A program made the position numbers and the translations under genes. DNA of 64,000 nt from Gigantopelta aegis (Eukaryota; Mollusca; Gastropoda; Neomphalida; Peltospiridae): positions 38,746,169 through 38,810,168 of the forward strand of contig NC_054703.1 in assembly GCF_016097555.1 (NCBI RefSeq), given 5' to 3'. Shown one piece after another: positions 1-12,759 of this stretch. The notes beneath the pieces were generated by a model that did not search any database, was not told the DNA's origin, and saw only the letters and a list, made by a program, of their open reading frames with translations. The stretch's first letter is position 1. Each line of letters begins with the position of its first letter.

Positions 1-690
1 TCTTAAGCTAGTTGCTAATACAGTTTTAAAGGTACTGCCTTTATTACTATAGACATGCAGCTACTAAAGTCAAAGACTAATAACTGCAGAACTTTAACGA
101 TTGGGGAATATCTACTCTACGTGTAGTAATTCAAAACATAAAGAGAACACTTATTATTGTTGACATAATCCAAGTTATACTTCTTTAGAATGATTCCCCG
201 TGGTATACACCGTGTCCTTTATAATTTAACTATAAACAATAGTTCATAGTTTTATCTGATATATTGAAGTTTTAATTAAACCTGACCTTTAAGTAACGAT
301 GTAGCCTAAATAAATAAGTAACTGGTGTTTTATTTATCTAGTGAATGAAAGTAGTACTGAACGTATGGATATTATTTGTTTACTGAGGCATTTGTATTAC
401 TGCCCCGATGCCATAACGGAGCCTGGTCACCCCTAGATCGATACACCAGTCATGGAATATTCTTCCGTATGTATGTGGAGAGTGGACACCGTGACAGTTG
501 GGTGCACACAACTACAACAAGTAATAATCTACAGGAAACACACTTTACATAAGCACTTTGCAGACGGAGATAATACTATAAATAATTACATTAAAACTGT
601 AAGAAAACGAACTGGAAATTAATGTACATAATGAGCATGACTTTTATTCGTTTGCAGGTGGCACCATTGCACGATATCAAACATAACCAC
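1..690 (+). other. 5' flank and intron end of GPCR copy 1, shared with copy 3
   Basis: No reading frame of note. The stretch aligns, inverted, with 47730-48430 upstream of the third receptor copy; the blocks around 170-330 match around 48060-48270 closely. A polypyrimidine tract ending in TTTGCAG lies at about 650-658 and would be the 3' splice site joining a 5' non-coding exon to the coding exon. The first exon and promoter are not identifiable by eye. Confidence 0.6.
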
Positions 691-691
691 T

Positions 692-1956
692 ATGGCTCTA
701 AATGAAACAGCTGGTACTTTTGATGAAATTGAAGATATAGAATCTATCTTTAACTCGACTAATACAAGCACAGGAATAAACGCTGCAGCAGGAAATCCCT
801 GGATTTACTTCCGAAGTCCAAATACTGCCTTTTTGGTCAGCGAGTTTATTATCGTCATAGTAGGACTAGCGGGGAACTATTTAGTGTTTGTTTTACTGAG
901 AGACGTCAAGTTTTCCTTGCTATCCTACCAAATATATATGAGATTTCTGGCAGTGTCGGATAGTTCTGTTTTAATTACATATGGCATACACCAGTCTCTG
1001 AGATACTTTCACATGTTTCATGTTATCAGGAATCATGACTCTGTCTGTGGTTTATGGATGTTTATGAGGAGGACAGTGATGATCCTATCCCCATGGTTGT
1101 GGTTGGACTGACGGTGGATCGGTTCTACTGCGTTGTTTTCCCGCTGAAACGCGACAGATTCTGCACTCGAAGAAAGGCCGCGATCGTCTGCTCGTGTCTG
1201 ACTACTTTGTCAGGTGTGCTGACGCTCCCGCTAGTGCTTGACGTGAAGAAAGTAAAAGGCATAAACACACAATGCTATGTGAAAGATCAATATATGGGCT
1301 ATTATTATTTCGTACGTCTAGTTCTCACCTCAACCCTCCCCTGCCTCTTGATTCTCATCTTCAACATTGTGATTGGTATCCACATCCAGCGCAGCGCCAC
1401 GTTTCAGAAGAGATTCACCTCGTCGAACAACTCTGCCAACACTGATACGAAGCTGGACAAGTCGTTTCGTCCTCTTATGCTCATCTCCATTTTGGCTTTC
1501 GTAACAATTGTTCCTTTGGCTATCACGGACTGTATCCTTGCGATCCTGTTGGTAACTAAATCGCATTTTGAAACCGTAGGGATCCTGGTCAAACTGTGGC
1601 CAATATTCAACATTGTATACCTGATCAATTTTGGACAGAATCTGTACATCCTGATGGCCAGTTCAGCTAACTACAGGAAGATCATGAACACAAAGCTGAC
1701 GTGCAGGGGAAGGAAATCCTCCAGACAGAAAGACAAGGTCACAGTGTCACGATTTCCATGGCAGGTTTCTGAACCCACCAATTTCGGGACAGATGGATCA
1801 GAATCCGCAACCAGACTGTCGTTTGCAACCAACATCACGTTAGTTAACAGAGCCACCAATTTCGGAACAGATGAATCGGAATCCGGAACCAGACTGTCTT
1901 TTGCAACCAGCATCACGTCAGTTAACTCTCCTGTCAAGGATTCCGAAGATCGTTAA
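692..1956 (+). pseudogene. class A (rhodopsin-like) GPCR, copy 1, frameshifted
   Basis: An orphan seven-helix receptor by family resemblance; the ligand is unknown, and a peptide or chemosensory role is only a guess. The start at MALNETAG follows a TTTGCAG splice acceptor and is shared with copies 3 and 4. The first frame (692-1111) carries TM1 with the GN motif, TM2 and the TM3 cysteine. The second frame (from about 1100 to 1956) carries DRF, TM4 to TM7 and NFGQN. The frames are joined by loss of one G near 1098, in the codons for the end of TM3 (SPWLVVG in the intact relatives). All other landmarks are kept, so inactivation is recent or is an assembly indel. The C-terminal tail holds a 26-residue tandem duplication. 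Confidence 0.85.
1774..1929 (+). repeat. 78-bp tandem duplication in the GPCR tail
   Basis: Two copies (1774-1851 and 1852-1929) each encode a 26-residue unit beginning TNFGTD and containing SES-TRLSFAT. The third receptor has one such unit. The duplication is in frame. Confidence 0.85.
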
Positions 1957-1984
1957 AAACATGTCAAAGCAAAAACTAAGTAAA

Positions 1985-2290
1985 AACGTTAAAGTTTGTT
2001 TTGTTTAACGACAACACTAGAACACATTGAAATACTGATCATCGTCTATTGGATGTCAAACATTTGGTAATTTTGACATGCGGTCTTAGATAGGAAACCC
2101 GCAACATGTTTCAATTAGTAGCAAGGAATCTTTTATATGCACCGTCCGACAGACATGATAGCACATACCACGACCTTTGATATTCCAGTCGTGTGAACTG
2201 GCTGGAACTAGAAACAGACCAATGAGCCCTTCGACGGGGATCGATCAAAAACTAACTAAATCCAATACCTACTATAGGTTAACTACGTAT
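1985..2290 (-). repeat. SINE, family A, 3' of GPCR copy 1
   Basis: Read on the minus strand this has the tRNA-like body, the block ending TCTGTCGGACGG, and the conserved tail with GATGACCAAT-like and GTCGTTAAAC-like motifs. The tRNA-like head is decayed. A homologous SINE sits at the same place beside the third receptor (46200-46483), so it predates the segmental duplication. Confidence 0.75.
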
Positions 2291-2442
2291 GAGCACAAAA
2301 ACACACATCAATACACAGTACTCCCCCACCCCACCCCACCCCCACCCCTTACACACTCGCACAGGCAGACACACTAGATGGGTCATGTGACCAAAGTATT
2401 ACATCATATGATACGGAATTGGCAGTCTGCCATTAAGGAGGT

Positions 2443-2695
2443 AAACCCGATCTCGGTGGTGTCGGACATAACGCTGGTAGGTACAAGATTTTGCAGCCCG
2501 GTACCAGCTCCCGCTCAGAACGAGTTCTTAACTCATTTGGTAGGTGTAAGACCACTACACCCTCTTCTTTCTGTCTAATCACTAAAAACCTAACCTACTA
2601 CTATGGACAGACAACCCAGATATCTGATGTGTGTGTGCCCAGGACAGCGTGTGTGAACCTTACTTGGATATAAACACGAACATAATTTTAAATTA
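2443..2695 (+). repeat. SINE, family D (tRNA-derived head)
   Basis: Begins with a diverged tRNA-like box A region. A box-B-like block (TTTTGCAGCCCGGTACC) follows, then GGTAGGTGTAAGACCACTAC and a tail ending CCTTACTTGGATATAAACAC. The same family occurs at 13623, 33772, and reversed at 6006 and 49453. Confidence 0.7.
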
Positions 2696-2829
2696 ATGAA
2701 TAAGGGGAAAAACATAGGAAAACACAACGAAGTATTGATATTTATTGATTTTTTTTTACAAAATCCTAACTTTTACAAATGTTAGAAGAACATAATACAA
2801 AGCAACATAATAGAATAGAGCTGCTACAA

Positions 2830-3000
2830 CCTTACGAGTTGATAATAAGACGGATAAACCGAGATACAGGTGTGAATGAATTTGGAAATAAACTGTTAAA
2901 TTTGTGTGAAGCTTCAGGTTTGGTTATTTTAAAGTTAAGGATTTTGCACATAAAGATCGCCATAGATTTACCTGTTTGTGGTTCCGCATTATCTATTGTT
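2830..3000 (+). mobile_element. LINE endonuclease fragment at the minisatellite edge
   Basis: Encodes a stretch with NEFGNKLLNLCEASGLVIL, which resembles the late part of the AP-endonuclease domain of non-LTR retrotransposons (the FG-KLL-LC--GL-I-NGR block). It is disrupted after this block. The last 40 bases run into the 24-bp array and match, in reverse, the far flank of the array ending at 41140. Recognition is from the motif alone. Confidence 0.5.
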
Positions 3001-4969
3001 ATGTCCTGATATTTCACCACTGATATTTCCTGATATTTCACCACTGATATGTCCTGATATTGTACCACTAGTATATCCTGATATTGTGCCACTGATATGT
3101 CTTGATATTGTACCACTGATATGTCTTGATATTGTACCACTGATATGTCCTGATATTGTACCATTGATCCGTCGTGATATTTCACCACTGATATGTCCTG
3201 ATATTGTACCACAGATATGTCCTGATATTTTACCATTGATATGTCCTGATATTGTACCACTGATATGTCCTGATATTGTACCACTAATATGTCCTGATTT
3301 TTTACCACTGATGTGTCCTGATATTGTGCCACTGATATGTCTTGATATTGTACTACTGATATGTCCTGATATTGTACAATTGATATGTCCTGATATTGTA
3401 CCACTGATATGCCCTGATATTGTGCCACTGATATGTCTTGATATTGTACCACTGATATGTCTTGATATTTCACCACTGATATGTCCTGCTATTGTACCAC
3501 TGATATGCCCTGATATTTCACCACTGATATGTCCTGCTATTGTACCACTGATATGCTCTGATATTGTACTACTGATATGTCTTGATTTTTACCACTTATA
3601 TGTCCTGATATTGTACCACTGATATGTCCCGATATTGTGCCCTGATATGTCCTGATATTGTACCACTGATATGTCCTGATATTGTACCACTAATATGTCC
3701 TGATATTTCACCAGTGGTATGTCCTGATATTTTACCACTGATATGTCCTGATATTTCACCAGTGGTATGTCCTGATATTTTACCACTGATATGTCCTGAT
3801 ATTGTACCACTGCTATGTCTTGATTTTTTACCACTAATATGTCCTGATATTGTGCCACTGATATGTCCTGATATTGTACCACTGATATGTCCTGATACTG
3901 TGCCACTGATATGTCTTGATATTGTACCACTGATATGTCTTGATATTGTACCACTGATATGTCCTGATATTGTACCATTGATCCGTCGTGATATTTCCCC
4001 ACTGATATTTCACCACTGATATGTCCTGATATTGTACCACAGATATGTCCTGATATTTTACCATTGATATGTCCTGATATTGTACCACTGATATGTCCTG
4101 ATATTGTACCACGAATATGTCCTGATTTTTTACCACTGATGTGTCCTGATGTTGTGCCACTGATATGTCTTGATATTGTACTACTGATATGTCCTGATAT
4201 TGTACAATTGATATGTCCTGATATTGTACCACTGATATGCCCTGATATTGTGCCACTGATATGTCTTGATATTGTACCACTGATATGTCTTGATATTTCA
4301 CCACTGATATGTCCTGCTATTGTACCACTGATATGCCCTGATATTTCACCACTGATATGTCCTGCTATTGTACCACTGATATGCTCTGATATTGTACTAC
4401 TGATATGTCTTGATTTTTACCACTTATATGTCCTGATATTGTACCACTGATATGTCCCGATATTGTGCCCTGATATGTCCTGATATTGTACCACTGATAT
4501 GTTCTGATATTTCACCACTGATATGTCCTAATATTTCACCACTGATATGCCCTGATATTGTATGTCCTGATATTCCACCACTCATATGTCCTGATATTGT
4601 ACCACTGATAAGTCCTGATGTTGTACCACTGATATGGCCTGATATTGTACCACTGATATGGCCTGATGTTGTACCACTGATATGTCCTGATATTGTACCA
4701 CTGATATGGCCTGATATTGTACCACTGATATGTCCTGATATTGTACCACTGATATGTCCTGATGTTGTACCACTGATATGTCCTGATATTGTACCACTGA
4801 TATGGCCTGATGTTGTACCACTGATATGTCCTGATATTGTACCACTGATAAGTCCTGATATGTACCACTGATATGTCCTGATATTGTACCACTGATATGT
4901 CCTGATACTGTACCACTGATATGTCCTGATACTGTACCACTGATATGTCCTGATGTTGTACCACTGATA
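3001..4969 (+). repeat. 24-bp minisatellite, about 82 copies
   Basis: The monomer reads ATGTCCTGATATTGTACCAC plus TGAT, with variants such as TTTCACC and GGCCTG. Within it a higher-order unit repeats with an offset of 828 bp: about 3050-3690 is nearly identical to 3878-4500, including shared variants (TTGATCCGTCG and ACAGATATG). The reading frames on both strands (PLICPDIV or SVVQYQDI repeats) exist only because 24 is a multiple of three and the monomer lacks stops; I do not regard them as genes. Confidence 0.95.
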
Positions 4970-5014
4970 GATCCATTTCTTGCGTGTAACGTCAACGAAG
5001 TGTCAGACCAGCGA
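4970..5014. other. conserved right flank of the 24-bp array
   Basis: The bases after the last monomer, read in reverse (GTTACACGC-AGAAATG then GATCTATCAGTGG), match the left flank of the inverted array at 39085-39120 (GTTACACACAATAAATGTAT). The match stops a few bases further out. Confidence 0.7.
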
Positions 5015-5330
5015 AGGAAGGACATGTTTTATTTAACGACGCACTCAACACATTTTATTTTCGGTTATATAGCGTCGAACATTTGGTTAACAACCACACA
5101 GATATTGAGGTAGGAAACCCGCTGTCATCACTTCATGGACTACTCTTTTCGATTAGCAGCAAGATATCTTTTATATGCACGATCCCAGAGACAGGATAAC
5201 ACATACCACGACCTTTGATATACCAATCGTGGTGCACTGGCTGGAGCGAGAAAGAGCCCAATGGATCCACCGACGGGGATCGATCCCAGACCGACCGCGC
5301 ATCAAGCGAACGCTGGGCTACGTCCCGCCC
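5015..5330 (-). repeat. SINE, family B, near full length
   Basis: The tail (ACATGTTTTATTTAACGACG) is at the left and the tRNA-like head is at the right (reverse complement GGGCGGGACGTAGCCCAGCG). A box-B-like GGGATCGATCCC-type core lies near 5275. Its body (CAGACAGGATAACACATACC) is shared with family A. Confidence 0.8.
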
Positions 5331-5399
5331 GGTCCTCCCAAGGAGGAGAACCTGATAGTGGATTGGTAAATCAATGACGACTTGATCTAACGTCCTTTC

Positions 5400-5560
5400 G
5401 ACTCTGCCTTGTCCAGAGATACGGACCTGATCACGGTTTGCACCAAAAGTGTCTGTTATTAAACAGAACCTATGTATTTCTATAGGAAATATTAGCTCTG
5501 TATTTAAAGATATGTTTGAAACGTCAGTATATCGAATGTGTGTATATATTAAACTACACA
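5400..5560. repeat. dispersed repeat R, copy 1
   Basis: The block from the CAGAGATACGGACCTGATCA segment to the ACACATTCGATATAC-type segment is found, inverted, at 36585-36660 plus 37228-37275. There it is interrupted by about 570 bp. No coding capacity. Confidence 0.6.
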
Positions 5561-5749
5561 ATATACTATGTCATGTTTTGCTGTGCTATAGTTCCCAGTT
5601 GATTGTACAATGTTGGCTTCATTGAATCTGCACACACTGTTTGTAAGTCACCTCCTTGTATCGCCGTATTGTGAACTGAGTATAAATAAATTTCTGTTCT
5701 GTTTCTTTATTTCAACTTCTTTATTTGTTCGTACTTATATACAATTAAA
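5561..5749. other. no gene seen; possible retroelement 3' end
   Basis: AT-rich, ending with a GAGTATAAATAAATTTCTG block followed by TTTATTTC runs. It looks like the 3' end of an unidentified retroelement, but nothing decisive is visible. Confidence 0.3.
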
Positions 5750-5978
5750 AAAAGTTTATTTTATTTAACGACGCCACTAGAGCACATTGATTTTTTTTTA
5801 TCTTATCATCGGCTATTGGACGTCAAACATATGGTCGCCACATATAGCATTGCGGAGCACTCACTCAGGGTTTGGAGTCGGTATCTGGATTAAAAATTCC
5901 ATGCCTCGACTCCGATCCGAACCCAGTACTTACCAGCCTGTAGACCGATGGCCTATCCACGACGCTACCGAAGCCGGT
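5750..5978 (-). repeat. SINE, family C (second tRNA head, family A tail)
   Basis: The right end reads in reverse ACCGGCTTCGGTAGCGTCGT with a clear box B (GGGTTCGGATCGGAG). The left end carries the shared GACGCCACTAGAGCACATTG tail. Same head as the elements at 33056 and 48457. Confidence 0.8.
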
Positions 5979-6005
5979 ATATATACAATAAGTTTCATGG
6001 ACGCT

Positions 6006-6442
6006 GTCCTTGACACACGTCAACTATCTGGGCTGTCTGTCCACGACAGTGATTAGGAAGGAAGGACATGTTTTATTTAACGACGCAGTCAACACATTTT
6101 ATTTATGGTTATACGGAGTAGGACATATAGTTAAGGACGACACAGATATTGAGAGTGGAAACCCGCAGTCGCCACTTCACGGGCTACTTTTTTCGATCAG
6201 CAGCAAGGGATCTTTTATATGCATGATCCCTCAGACAGGATAGTACATACCACGGCCTTTGTTACACTAGTTCTGGAGCACTGGCTGGAACGAGAAATAA
6301 TCACGACAGTGATTAGTATTGTGGTCTTACACCTACCCATTGACTTAAAACTCGCTCTGGGTTGGAGTCAGTATCGGGCTGCGAACCCAAGACCTTCCAG
6401 CTTTATGTCCGATGGCTTAACCACTACACCATCGGGGCCGGT
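6006..6442 (-). repeat. SINE, family D, split by a family B SINE
   Basis: The head is at the right (reverse complement ACCGGCCCCGATGGTGTAGT, box B GGGTTCGCAGCCCG). The tail piece at 6006-6056 has TATCTGGGCTGTCTGTC. The two pieces are separated by 6057-6301 and share the 15-bp CACGACAGTGATTAG at 6042-6056 and 6302-6316. Confidence 0.85.
6057..6301 (-). repeat. SINE, family B, head-truncated, nested in family D SINE
   Basis: The tail starts GAAGGACATGTTTTATTTAA. The body stops at CGAGAAATAA, so the tRNA-like 5' part is missing. It is bounded by an exact 15-bp direct repeat, the expected mark of LINE-type target-primed insertion with 5' truncation. Confidence 0.85.
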
Positions 6443-7319
6443 GTTCTGTCTGTGTTCTGGTGTTCATCTTTATATGGCTGTGTGTAACTAGCTAGCTTCA
6501 TTTGCATATTCGTTAAACGTTAAATAAGCGAGAAATCGTAAACATAATAATAAAGATGTATTCAATTCAAAACAGTATTATTTTATTTTCGTGGGTTACT
6601 GGTAAGGCAAAACAAAATACATTCCTGGTGTCTGGTCAGCTTTTAATTTCCCACGGTATGACTTGGATTTTTGTCGGTCTTTTCTTGGTATTAATTAAAC
6701 CCGCATTTGGAGCCAACATGTCATTTCGCATGAACTAGGGCGTGCTTGGACCATTGCTGTATTTAATTTCTCTCTAAAACAGGTCCTATTGTTCTGAAGT
6801 AGTAGCATGACTTGTTTTAAAAAAACATTTGCGGTCAAAGTCGAAGTCATAAAATTGCCTTGGCTATATGGAATATGTAAAGGAAACTATATATTTAGAG
6901 TACGAAGGCAAATGAGGGGGCGCCATGGTCATTGAGGATGGACCAAGACAGATGGGAAGGACGAAAAATACCTAAATATACACAACCTTTCTGTGCAATC
7001 CATGCTCAAAAACAACATCAAAAAAAATAAAACAAGAAAGAAAGAAAAACACGCATCGTCGCATCACTTCTGGAACTCTGGTCTGACCAGAGACCGATTT
7101 TAGTTCTTTTTTTGTTGGCCTAAGCAGAAGAACGAACACGCAGTGACGTCATTTTATTCGTCAGTTTAATTTCTCTACAGAACAATACCCGCTGTATGCA
7201 CTGATCCTCACCCCATTAGACAAATTACAACACAATAGCGGTAGCAATGACTAATCGTAAGAATGCATCATGCTGATTTGTAACTAAATAGCATAACTAA
7301 CTTTGTCACTAGCTAAATC
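6443..7319. other. no gene recognised
   Basis: AT-rich sequence with only short reading frames (the best, near 6556-6738, has no recognisable motif). No repeat family identified apart from simple A-rich runs near 7020. Confidence 0.5.
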
Positions 7320-7870
7320 CTCTCTTGACAAATGTGATGAAAAGTCACCATTGACTTCTAATTACATTGCCCGACTCACTAGTGGACAGTCTACAGGAAA
7401 TGGAAAGAACAATGGAACAAGAATTGCAAAACCTATTGTAATAACAGACCAGGGCCCCGTCCATGAAGGAACGTAGCTAAGGTTCATTACAACGACTTAC
7501 GAATAATTTTACGCCTGTCATATGTTCCGCAAAGCAAATGGTAGCTTCTTTAACTATCAATATCTTCAAGTGCGAATTAGTAAACTAATGCATTGGTTAC
7601 CGACCAGTTGGAACATACTGAATGCATTCAGTGGTATCGCATATCCACGAGGTAACGTTGTCAGTGTATTTGCCAAGTGATAATTGCCAAATGCATAAGA
7701 CATGAGAGTTATCTCCCGTAGTTACGCGTGAAGGTCGTATTGTCTAATATGTTTTCCACCGAACGCCGAGTTTTGTAGAATGTATTGTGGGTACATTAGA
7801 TCCATTTTTACACAAATAGTTTTTTGTATCCTTCCTAGAAAACCGTCATCTTACTGTTATTTGACATCCA
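7320..7870 (+). repeat. dispersed repeat Q, copy 1
   Basis: Contains AACAATGGAACAAGAATTGC, then ACCAGGGCCCCGT, then blocks with AATGCATAAGACATGAGAGTT and CACAAATAGTTTTTTGTATCC. The same ordered blocks appear inverted at 25330-26240, and a part at 24735-24867. Probably a decayed non-autonomous DNA transposon; the superfamily is not determined. Confidence 0.6.
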
Positions 7871-9487
<1,617 letters not shown>

Positions 9488-9890
9488 GGTCACTGCTATA
9501 ATTAAATAAGATATTCATATGTCTGAATAAGATACAGCTATTATAAGATGGGAATCTGTCATCACCATTACTGATATTTGTTAGGGTCCCAAGTCTTTTC
9601 GGCTGGGAGCCTATTGTTTGTTTTTATTATTATTATTATTATTATTTATAAGCAGCCTATTTTGTCATTTTCTGAGAAACGTGCTGGGACGATTTCGTGG
9701 ACATTTTATAGGTAAGAAGGTCCTGGGGGGGGGGGGGGGGGGGGATGATTGAAGATATTAAAATATTATGTGTATTGGCCTCTATCGTGAATTATGTGAA
9801 ATTATATTTTTAAAATTCTTCAGCCGTCTGTTGTTTTGTCCTTTTGTAAAAAGAAAAAAAAAAAAGAAAAAAAAAAGCAACCTCCCCCAC

Positions 9891-9926
<36 letters not shown>

Positions 9927-10329
9927 CCACACCTACATATGGGCACATATAGCTGAAATTTGGTAGGTAGGTAGGGCCGCCAGGGGGATTGATTGTGTTT
10001 TTAAAAATATGTTTATAGGTTCTGCGTGTTGGCCTCTATCGCGAATTTCGGACTGTATATCAGTTTCTATGAAAATTACAGGTGAAACGTCTTGCTATTA
10101 GTGTTATTGTTGTTGATGTTATTGTTACTGCTATATTGATGTTAAGTGTTTTGTAACGTGTGTTACGTATAAATATAAAAACCTAGTGTTTCAACACTGA
10201 TGCCTAGTTTTCTCTATTAGAGTCGAATCACTGAAATCAAACACTATTTATATTTCATTGTTTATATAATCCATATATAACTAAACTTAGTGTCTGTGTT
10301 TACGTGTTGAAACTAGAGTCTGCCACTGG
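9488..10329. other. no gene; G-run and A-runs
   Basis: A run of G at 9725-9743 and A-rich runs at 9847-9925. The phrase TTGGCCTCTATCG-GAATT occurs twice (about 9774 and 10030), which hints at a small local duplication. Confidence 0.6.
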
Positions 10330-10698
10330 GGAGCGGGATTTAGCTCAGTCGGTTGAGTATTCGCCCGAGGTGCTTGCGTCGTAGGATCGAACAACTGATT
10401 GGTTTTTTTGTCGTTCCAACCAGTGCATTCAACTGTTTTGGGTCTTTTTCGTTTCAACCAGTGCGCAACAGCTGGTCAAATGACGTGGTATATGCTTTCC
10501 TGTCTGCGGGGAAGTGCATATAGAAGATCCCTTGCTGAATTAGGTCAAATGTAGCGTGTTTCCTTTGATGACTACGAGCGTGTTTCCTCTAAGACTATGT
10601 CAAAATTACCAAATGTTTGACACCCAAATAACCGATGACTAATTAATCAATGTGCTCTAGTGGTGTCGTTAAACAAAATAAACTTTAACTTTAACTTT
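10330..10698 (+). repeat. SINE, family A, full length
   Basis: The head GCGGGATTTAGCTCAGTCGG has a good tRNA box A. The body contains GTATATGCTTTCCTGTCTGC. The tail reads TTTGACACCCAAATAACCGA then GTGCTCTAGTGGTGTCGTTA and ends in ACTTTAACTTTAACTTT. Confidence 0.9.
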
Positions 10699-11345
10699 CT
10701 TAAGAGGAAACTCGCTATATGTATTCATTAGTAGCAATGATACTTTTATATCACCTTCCCACAGACAACACAGCACATACCACGCTCTTTGATATACCAG
10801 CCATGGGATACTGGCCGTGACTGGGGAGAAAACGTTCCACTGAGGAGGTTCTATCCTATGACACAATCACCACAGACAACACAGCACATACCACGCTCTT
10901 TGATATACCAGCCATGGGATAATGGCCGTGGCTCGGGAGAAAACGTTCCACTGAGGAGGTTCTATCCTATGACCCAATACAACACAGCACATACCACGCC
11001 CTTTGATACACCAGCCATGGGATACTGGCCGTGACTGGGGAGAAAACGTTCAACTGAGGAGGTTCTATCCTATGACCCAATACAACACAGCACATACCAC
11101 GCTCTTTGAAATACCAGCCATGGGATACTGGCCGTGACTGGGGAGAAAAAGTTCCACTGAGGAGGTTCTATCCTATGACCCGATCACCACAGACAACACA
11201 GCACATACCACGCCCTTTGATACACCAGCCATGGGATACTAGCCGTGACTGGGGAGAAAACGTTCCACTGATGAGGTTCTATCCTATGACTCAATCACCA
11301 CAGACGAGTTCTCTAACTACTGAGCTAAATCCCCCCCCCCCCCCC
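10699..11345 (-). repeat. SINE body amplified into five tandem units
   Basis: Units of 103-111 bp begin at CAGCACATACCACG at 10771, 10882, 10985, 11088 and 11199. The right end has the family A head in reverse (CTGAGCTAAATCCC followed by a C-run). The amplified part is the SINE middle, so the long frame through it (repeated YQPWDTGRDWGENVPL) is not a gene. Confidence 0.9.
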
Positions 11346-11689
11346 CCCCCCTTATATGAGAGGTGGCGGCTTGTTACTCTAATCAAAGAGACTTGACAAT
11401 AACGATAGCCAGCATAAAACTAATCGCAATTTCTAAGTAGCTTATTGATAGTAGAACTTCCTTATTAATTCAGACATCTGAGAATGGTAATTAGTAGATT
11501 AAAATATACTAATTTTCTAATTCTCAAATATTAACAGTGCATGTTTATCTTTCCTAAGAGTTATTGTGTTTCCTTGCGAGTTTAATTATTGTTTTCTTGA
11601 AAACTCGCTTTTTTTTATATTATCCTAAGCAACATTTAGAATTCAATAATATTAACTTCTGCAGAAATTTAATTAAATTGGTTTGCTAA

Positions 11690-11733
<44 letters not shown>

Positions 11734-12759
11734 TCACTTCTGACAGAACACATATTAATATTTCCAAAATGGACACAGCGACGTGATTGAATATTGTATA
11801 TGCGCATGTGGAGTTCGTTTTACTAATTTGTTTCTTAAACATGCATAAAGCTTTATAAATACATGGTACTGTTGGTCTGCGCAGTGCAGCAGTTGCTCTG
11901 AGCAAATTGTCCAGCGCAAGAATACACGGTGAGATAATATAGTCTCAACTTTCTTGCAATATTTCTTGATTGGAATTGTGTTGGTATGTGAACACGCTAT
12001 CTTACATGTAAGATATATTTTATTATTGGGATATTTAGATATATTACACGTTTTGTTTTCATCTATATGCTCGTTCTGCCAATGAACGAATTGTTGTCTG
12101 TTTTGTCGTTTAAGGTAACGACGTCTACGTAGGTGAGGCGCAAACAAAATGTTTTATTTTATCTATCAACATGTCGGTTATCTTTTATACAAACTAATAC
12201 CAATGTTACATATTTTCTCTTACAGAATTCATCGCATACAATTTAAGAACATTAAAGTTATTTCATGTGATTAATTTGACTTAATTATTTACCTTCTTAA
12301 TTTACTAAGCACCCACCCCCCACCAACACCCCCCCCCCTCCGTCCTGGACCCCCCCTCAGTGGTGGGAGCGCTCGATAATGTCTGAATGCGGCGAAATGT
12401 CAATCTATGGTCGATTCCCGTCGGTGGGAGAAATTGAAAATGAGCTTGTATCCTGATCTCGTTCACCAGGCTATTTCTCGTCTGACCCAACAGTCTAGTG
12501 TTTGACAGTATCTGGGAATGGTGTTATAATCCAGAAATGGCTGTGGGCACTTTTGTTAATCTCGGGCAAAAATCTGCCTGCCTACCCCGTCCCGTACAGC
12601 GTGGGAGCCACGTCTGTGTGGTCATTTACTAACCGTCCCTCTGTAACGTTTTTCGAGTATAAGAAGGCTTTTAATAACCAATACATATTAACTGCATTTC
12701 GTTTAAACATGGTACATATTCGTTATATTCCTTTGGGGAGGGGGGGGGGGGGGAGGGTG
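11346..12759. other. no gene recognised; TA run at 11693-11730
   Basis: AT-rich unique-looking DNA. A short tRNA-SINE-like scrap (GTCGATTCCCGTCGGTGGG) lies near 12410-12430, and C-runs near 12305-12355. I see no domain in the short reading frames. Confidence 0.5.

Noticed and set aside
3001-4969. CRISPR array
   Set aside because: Contiguous 24-bp tandem repeat without spacers, in an animal genome.
2832-4976. Long repetitive reading frames on both strands (PLICPDIV and SVVQYQDI repeats)
   Set aside because: The 24-bp period is a multiple of three and the monomer lacks stops in several frames; both strands and multiple frames are open and frames break at irregular monomers.
10789-11396. Repeat peptide YQPWDTGRDWGENVPLRRF
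   Set aside because: Derived from a tandemly amplified SINE body.
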